From: Synechococcus sp. PCC 7336
GTDB lineage: Bacteria > Cyanobacteriota > Cyanobacteriia > Thermostichales > PCC-7336
NCBI RefSeq assembly: GCF_000332275.1
Contig: NZ_CM001776.1
Span: forward strand, 4,710,008-4,774,007
Direction of reading: 5' to 3'
DNA length: 64,000 nt
The notes beneath the pieces were generated by a model that did no database searches, was not told the DNA's origin, and saw nothing but the letters and a program-made list of their open reading frames with translations. Numbering within the stretch: the first letter of the stretch is position 1; each line of letters opens with the position of its first letter. Below are positions 60,519 through 64,000 of this stretch, one piece after another. A program made the position numbers and the translations under genes.

Positions 60519-62129
60519 ATGTTGCCTCTCTTTCTCGCCCAAGCTGCCCCAGACGTTCTAGAATCTGCCACCGAAATCACGGTCGAACGGGGGTTAGAGC
60601 GCTTTCTGCTGGTCCTGACAGTATCGTTAAGCGTTGCGACGATATCTCGATTTTCCAATTGGCTGCGGCAGGTGCCTTACACCCTATTGCTGGTGATTGT
60701 GGGCTTGTGTCTGGCCTTTTTGGACGTGCGGCTAGTGGATCTGTCCCCCGAGCTGATTTTGTTAATCTTTCTCCCTCCCCTGCTGTTCGAGGCGGCTTGG
60801 AATTTGGAATGGAAAGCACTCAGGCAAGATTGGGTACCCATCCTGCTGTATGCGATCTTCGGAGTCGTGATTTCGGTGCTGGGGATCGGATTGGGCCTGA
60901 ATCGCTGGGCGGCCTTGCCGCTACCCATTGCCCTGCTGATTGGAGCCAGTCTCTCGGCTACAGACCCCGTATCGGTGATTGCACTGTTTCGAGAGCTGGG
61001 GGCCAGCAAGCGTCTAACAGTCTTGATGGAAGGGGAAAGCCTGTTTAATGACGGCGTTGCGGTTGTAGCCTTTGGCCTGCTGGTGGGCATCCCCCTCGGA
61101 CAGGGGGAATTTACGGTGGCGTCGGCGATCTCCGGTTTTCTGGTGGTGGTTGGAGTTGGGGTGGGGCTTGGGGCCGTGGTGGGATTTGGCATTTCCTATC
61201 TCACTCAACGGTTCGATTTGCCCATGGTGGAACAGTCACTCACATTGGTGGCAGCCTACGGGACGTATCTGCTGGTGGAGGAGTTGGGGGGCTCGGGGGT
61301 GATTGGAGTGGTCACCGTCGGGATCGTTTTGGGCAACTTTGGCTCCCGCATTGGCATGAACCCGCGCACGCGGCTGGTGGTGACGGAGTTTTGGGATTTT
61401 GTTGCCTTTTTTGTCAACTCGATTGTGTTTTTGCTGATTGGCGATCGCATTAGCTTTAGCGGTTTGGCAGAGAATATCGTTCCCATCGCCGTGGCGATCG
61501 CCGCTGCCTTGGCCTCCCGCGCGATCTCCACCTATGGATTGGGGGCCATCAGTAATGGCATTGCCAAGTCAAACATTCCGCTCGCCGAACAAACGGTGTT
61601 GTGGTGGGGGGGATTGAGGGGATCGGTATCGATCGCCCTAGCCCTGAGTGTGCCAGCAGTCATTCCCCAACAAGAAACGATTTTCGCGATCGTGTTCGGT
61701 GTGGTTTTGTTCACATTGCTAGTGGAGGGCCTGACCGTGAAGCCCCTGCTAGATCGATTGAATCTCTTGGGAGATGGACCATTACAGTCTCAATACACTG
61801 AAAATCTGGCTCGGCTGGTGGCCCTCAATCGCGTCTTGGACTACTTGCAAGCAGCCCGCAACCGACAGGACATCGACACTGAAGTTTGCCGCTATCAGAC
61901 CTCTTTGGTGAAGGGACAAATTGAAGCAATCGAGGCTACTCTGAACACCTTGCGGCAGGAATATCCCTCATTGCGGGAGTTAGCGAACGAGCGGTTTAAA
62001 GAGGAGTTGATAGCGGTAGAAGCTGAGACTTACGCCCAGTTAGTTCGTGTCGGTCGTCTCAATGTCGAACTCTCGCCTGTATTGGAATTCGAGTCTTTAG
62101 AGAAGTCTGCCGACCCCGAGTTGGCTTAG
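60519..62129 (+). CDS. Na+/H+ antiporter, CPA1 (NhaP/NhaS-like) family
   Basis: This 536-residue membrane protein has about 12 hydrophobic segments between residues 30 and 415. CPA1 motifs are GASLSATDPVSVIALF and GESLFNDGVAVVAFGL, where the ND pair is the ion-binding centre. WWGGLRGSVSIALALSVP is present too. The soluble C-terminal tail of about 120 residues (about 415-536) is helical and charged and probably regulatory. Such exchangers set cytoplasmic pH and sodium levels in cyanobacteria. It is a single gene flanked by minus-strand genes. Confidence 0.92.
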   Translation: MLPLFLAQAAPDVLESATEITVERGLERFLLVLTVSLSVATISRFSNWLRQVPYTLLLVIVGLCLAFLDVRLVDLSPELILLIFLPPLLFEAAWNLEWKALRQDWVPILLYAIFGVVISVLGIGLGLNRWAALPLPIALLIGASLSATDPVSVIALFRELGASKRLTVLMEGESLFNDGVAVVAFGLLVGIPLGQGEFTVASAISGFLVVVGVGVGLGAVVGFGISYLTQRFDLPMVEQSLTLVAAYGTYLLVEELGGSGVIGVVTVGIVLGNFGSRIGMNPRTRLVVTEFWDFVAFFVNSIVFLLIGDRISFSGLAENIVPIAVAIAAALASRAISTYGLGAISNGIAKSNIPLAEQTVLWWGGLRGSVSIALALSVPAVIPQQETIFAIVFGVVLFTLLVEGLTVKPLLDRLNLLGDGPLQSQYTENLARLVALNRVLDYLQAARNRQDIDTEVCRYQTSLVKGQIEAIEATLNTLRQEYPSLRELANERFKEELIAVEAETYAQLVRVGRLNVELSPVLEFESLEKSADPELA

Positions 62130-62167
62130 GCGATCGCTCTCCACGCTAACTGATTCACTGACAAGCC

Positions 62168-63142
62168 CTAAGTTGATGTAGAGTGACTCAAATCTGCCAA
62201 ATGAAATAAACCATCTCCCTGGTTTGTTAGGGGGTTCTGTGCGTGACCAATCACTAATCCGTGCAAAGAAGCACGGATCTTGACATTTTTTTCGCCAAAG
62301 GCGTCGGAAATAAATCCTAAAGTTTGCCCCTTGGCGACTGTCTGACCCAGCTCTACTTCTCTGTGGAAAATACCGCCGCGAGAAGCCCGAATCCATTTTG
62401 TTTGGGTCACTTCCAGAGGAGGTTTAGATAACTCATTCAAGTCTGACTCGTACATTCCCAGTACTGACATCACCCGAAAAATGCCTTCTACTCCGGCCCG
62501 AATCGCTTTGGCATCGAAGCGGAGAGCTTCTCCTCCCTCGTAGAGCAAAATAGAATTGCCGCGATGGGCTGCTGCCTGACGGAGGGAACCATCCCTCGTC
62601 GCGGCGTGAATAATGACGGGAGTTCCAAAGGCTCGGGCGCAACGATAGGTCTCTGGATCTTGTAAGTCAGCCCGCAGTTGAGGCAAGTTGGTGCGGTGAT
62701 GGGATGCTGTATGTAAATCGATGCCGTGGGTACAGTGGCTGACCACTTCTTGCAAGAACAAGTGTGCGAGGCGAGAGCCTAGCGATCCTCTGGCCGAGCC
62801 TGGAAACAAACGGTTCAGATCGCGCCGATCTGGCAGATAGCGAGATTGTTCGATAAATCCGAACACGTTCACAATCGGAACGGCAATCAGGGCACCCCTC
62901 AGTCGTTTGGGCTTAATGCGAGCTAAAACCTGTCGAATAATCTCGACACCATTGATTTCATCGCCATGAATGGCGGCACTCAGCCACAGTCGAGGCCCCT
63001 CGTAGCGGCCATTGATCGCTGTCACGGGCAAAGACAGCATCGTCTGGGTTGGCAGGCGGGCAACAGGAATTTCGAAGCGCTGCTGGGTGCCAGGAGTCAC
63101 GGTCACTCCAGCAATTTCAAATATGGGGGCAGGGGCTTTCAT
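62168..63142 (-). CDS. Succinylglutamate desuccinylase/aspartoacylase-family (M14-like) protein
   Basis: This protein of about 324 residues starts MKAPAPIFEIAGVTVTPGTQ. The zinc-hydrolase motifs are LWLSAAIHGDEINGVEI (HxxE), IVNVFGFIEQSRYLPDRRDLNRLFPG and CTHGIDLHTASHHRTNLPQLRADL (second His), with ILLYEGGEALRFD as the catalytic Glu region. The family deacylates N-acyl amino acids. It is encoded 11 bases after rimK in reading direction, a common pairing, which suggests it acts on a RimK-made amide or on an N-acyl amino acid intermediate. Confidence 0.9.
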   Translation of the reverse strand: MKAPAPIFEIAGVTVTPGTQQRFEIPVARLPTQTMLSLPVTAINGRYEGPRLWLSAAIHGDEINGVEIIRQVLARIKPKRLRGALIAVPIVNVFGFIEQSRYLPDRRDLNRLFPGSARGSLGSRLAHLFLQEVVSHCTHGIDLHTASHHRTNLPQLRADLQDPETYRCARAFGTPVIIHAATRDGSLRQAAAHRGNSILLYEGGEALRFDAKAIRAGVEGIFRVMSVLGMYESDLNELSKPPLEVTQTKWIRASRGGIFHREVELGQTVAKGQTLGFISDAFGEKNVKIRASLHGLVIGHAQNPLTNQGDGLFHLADLSHSTST

Positions 63143-63153
63143 CAACTCACGCC

Positions 63154-64000
63154 TCAGTATTGGACGCGATCGCGCTTGTTCCCCGGAGCGGCATTTTTCT
63201 CAATAAATGCAACGATCTTGCCCGCAACATCTACCCCCGTTGCAGCCTCGATCCCTTCCAATCCAGGGGAAGAATTGACCTCCATAATCACAGGGCCGTG
63301 GTTGGAGCGCAGCAGATCCACTCCAGCAACTTGCAGTCCCATCGCTTTGGCAGCCCGAACTGCCGTGCTGCGTTCTTCTGGGGTGAGCTTGATGGCAGAA
63401 GCCGAGCCCCCGCGATGGATGTTCGAGCGAAATTCTCCTGGAGCACCCTGACGCTGCATAGAAGCGATTACCTTTTCCCCCACCACAAAGCAGCGGAGAT
63501 CGGCTCCTCCTGCCTCTTTAATAAACTCTTGTACCAAAATATTGGCATCTAAGCCCCGAAAGGCTTCAATTACTGACTTAGCTGCCGATCTCGTTTCTGC
63601 CAGCACGACTCCAATGCCCTGCGTTCCCTCCAGCAGTTTAATCACTAGTGGAGCTCCACCCACTGTATCGATCAAACCCTCGATATCTTTGGTGGAGTGG
63701 GCAAATCCAGTCACGGGCAAGCCAATTCCCTGGCGAGTTAGGATTTGCAAACAGCGTAGTTTATCTCTCGAACGGGCGATCGCTTGAGAGCTATTGGCTA
63801 CAAAAACTTCCATGACTTCAAATTGCCGAACCACCGCCGTTCCATAAAAGGTTTGAGAGGCTCCAATGCGGGGAATAATTGCATCAAAATCTTCTAAAGG
63901 TTCGCCTTGATAAATAATTTTAGGGTTATGGGCAGTAATATTCATATAGCAGCGCAAGTAGTCAATTACTTTGACTGTATGTCCGCGCTCTTCACTAGCT
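63154..64000 (-). CDS. rimK: RimK-family alpha-L-glutamate ligase (5' end outside window)
   Basis: This ATP-grasp ligase adds glutamate residues, classically to the C-terminus of ribosomal protein S6. The visible 282 codons run into the window edge with [19 protein letters not shown], the expected family continuation, so the start lies beyond 64000. Motifs are [79 protein letters not shown] and [21 protein letters not shown] with the metal-binding Glu and Asn. The aspartoacylase-family gene follows after 11 bases. Confidence 0.93.
   Translation of the reverse strand, partial: ASEERGHTVKVIDYLRCYMNITAHNPKIIYQGEPLEDFDAIIPRIGASQTFYGTAVVRQFEVMEVFVANSSQAIARSRDKLRCLQILTRQGIGLPVTGFAHSTKDIEGLIDTVGGAPLVIKLLEGTQGIGVVLAETRSAAKSVIEAFRGLDANILVQEFIKEAGGADLRCFVVGEKVIASMQRQGAPGEFRSNIHRGGSASAIKLTPEERSTAVRAAKAMGLQVAGVDLLRSNHGPVIMEVNSSPGLEGIEAATGVDVAGKIVAFIEKNAAPGNKRDRVQY

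Noticed and set aside
1-64000. GCGATCGC palindromes as individual operators
   Set aside because: They are the cyanobacterial HIP1 repeat, spread through coding and non-coding DNA alike; no site-specific regulatory role can be assigned.

Overview
The window reads as a chromosome segment of a free-living cyanobacterium. The octamer GCGATCGC (HIP1) and one-base variants occur throughout. The gene content is cyanobacterial: menB for phylloquinone, a group 2 sigma factor, DUF4330 and DUF1997 proteins, a TamB-like giant protein, and a candidate 39-residue PetM-like peptide. A unicellular or Leptolyngbya/Synechococcus-type lineage of moderate-to-high GC would fit, but the species cannot be named from sequence alone.

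Layout. 0.2-9.4 kb: secA-pth, a sigma factor, an Rpn-type nuclease, a two-winged-helix membrane protein, a PetM-like peptide, an UgpC/MalK-type ABC ATPase, then a broken DUF433/DUF5615 toxin-antitoxin locus containing a dispersed repeat. 9.7-12.7 kb: a four-gene cluster of three AIM24-family paralogues and an M48 metalloprotease. 12.9-18.5 kb: a five-module response regulator, a small membrane protein, a TerB-like protein beside a TnpB-type transposon scar, a VanX-like dipeptidase, a repeat-rich stretch and a HicA toxin without visible HicB. 18.5-24.5 kb: an NTF2-like secreted protein, murG, menB, and DAHP synthase aroF behind a well-formed peptide-dependent attenuator, then small genes and DUF4330. 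24.8-28.9 kb: a 1348-residue RTX protein in HIP1-poor, AT-rich DNA, abutting a tryptophan 2,3-dioxygenase. 30-37.4 kb: HMA metal-binding protein, small secreted and membrane proteins, a pseudo-receiver histidine kinase, sulfate adenylyltransferase and a C-terminal processing protease. 37.9-42.4 kb: a saccharopine-dehydrogenase-like protein and the permuted ATP-grasp/alpha-E/transglutaminase operon. 43-53.4 kb: exopolyphosphatase, Uma2, DUF1997, TamB and xseA-xseB. 53.7-57.2 kb: a four-gene minor pilin operon (FimT, PilV, PilW and PilX-like). 57.8-64 kb: ftsY, larE, a CPA1 Na+/H+ antiporter, an aspartoacylase-family protein and rimK, which runs off the window end.

The strongest regulatory observation is the aroF leader. 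A 29-codon ORF with five Phe codons and one Trp codon in nine codons is followed by three mutually exclusive hairpins, the last with a T6 tract, just before aroF. This is the textbook design of ribosome-mediated attenuation, and it would tie entry into the shikimate pathway to charged tRNA-Phe (and possibly tRNA-Trp).

A second theme is decay of mobile or addiction modules. Two toxin-antitoxin loci look incomplete and sit directly against repeat or inverted-repeat elements. There are also a TnpB right-end scar, an IS5-type transposase remnant, and two families of dispersed G/C-rich palindromic repeats with copies in both orientations.
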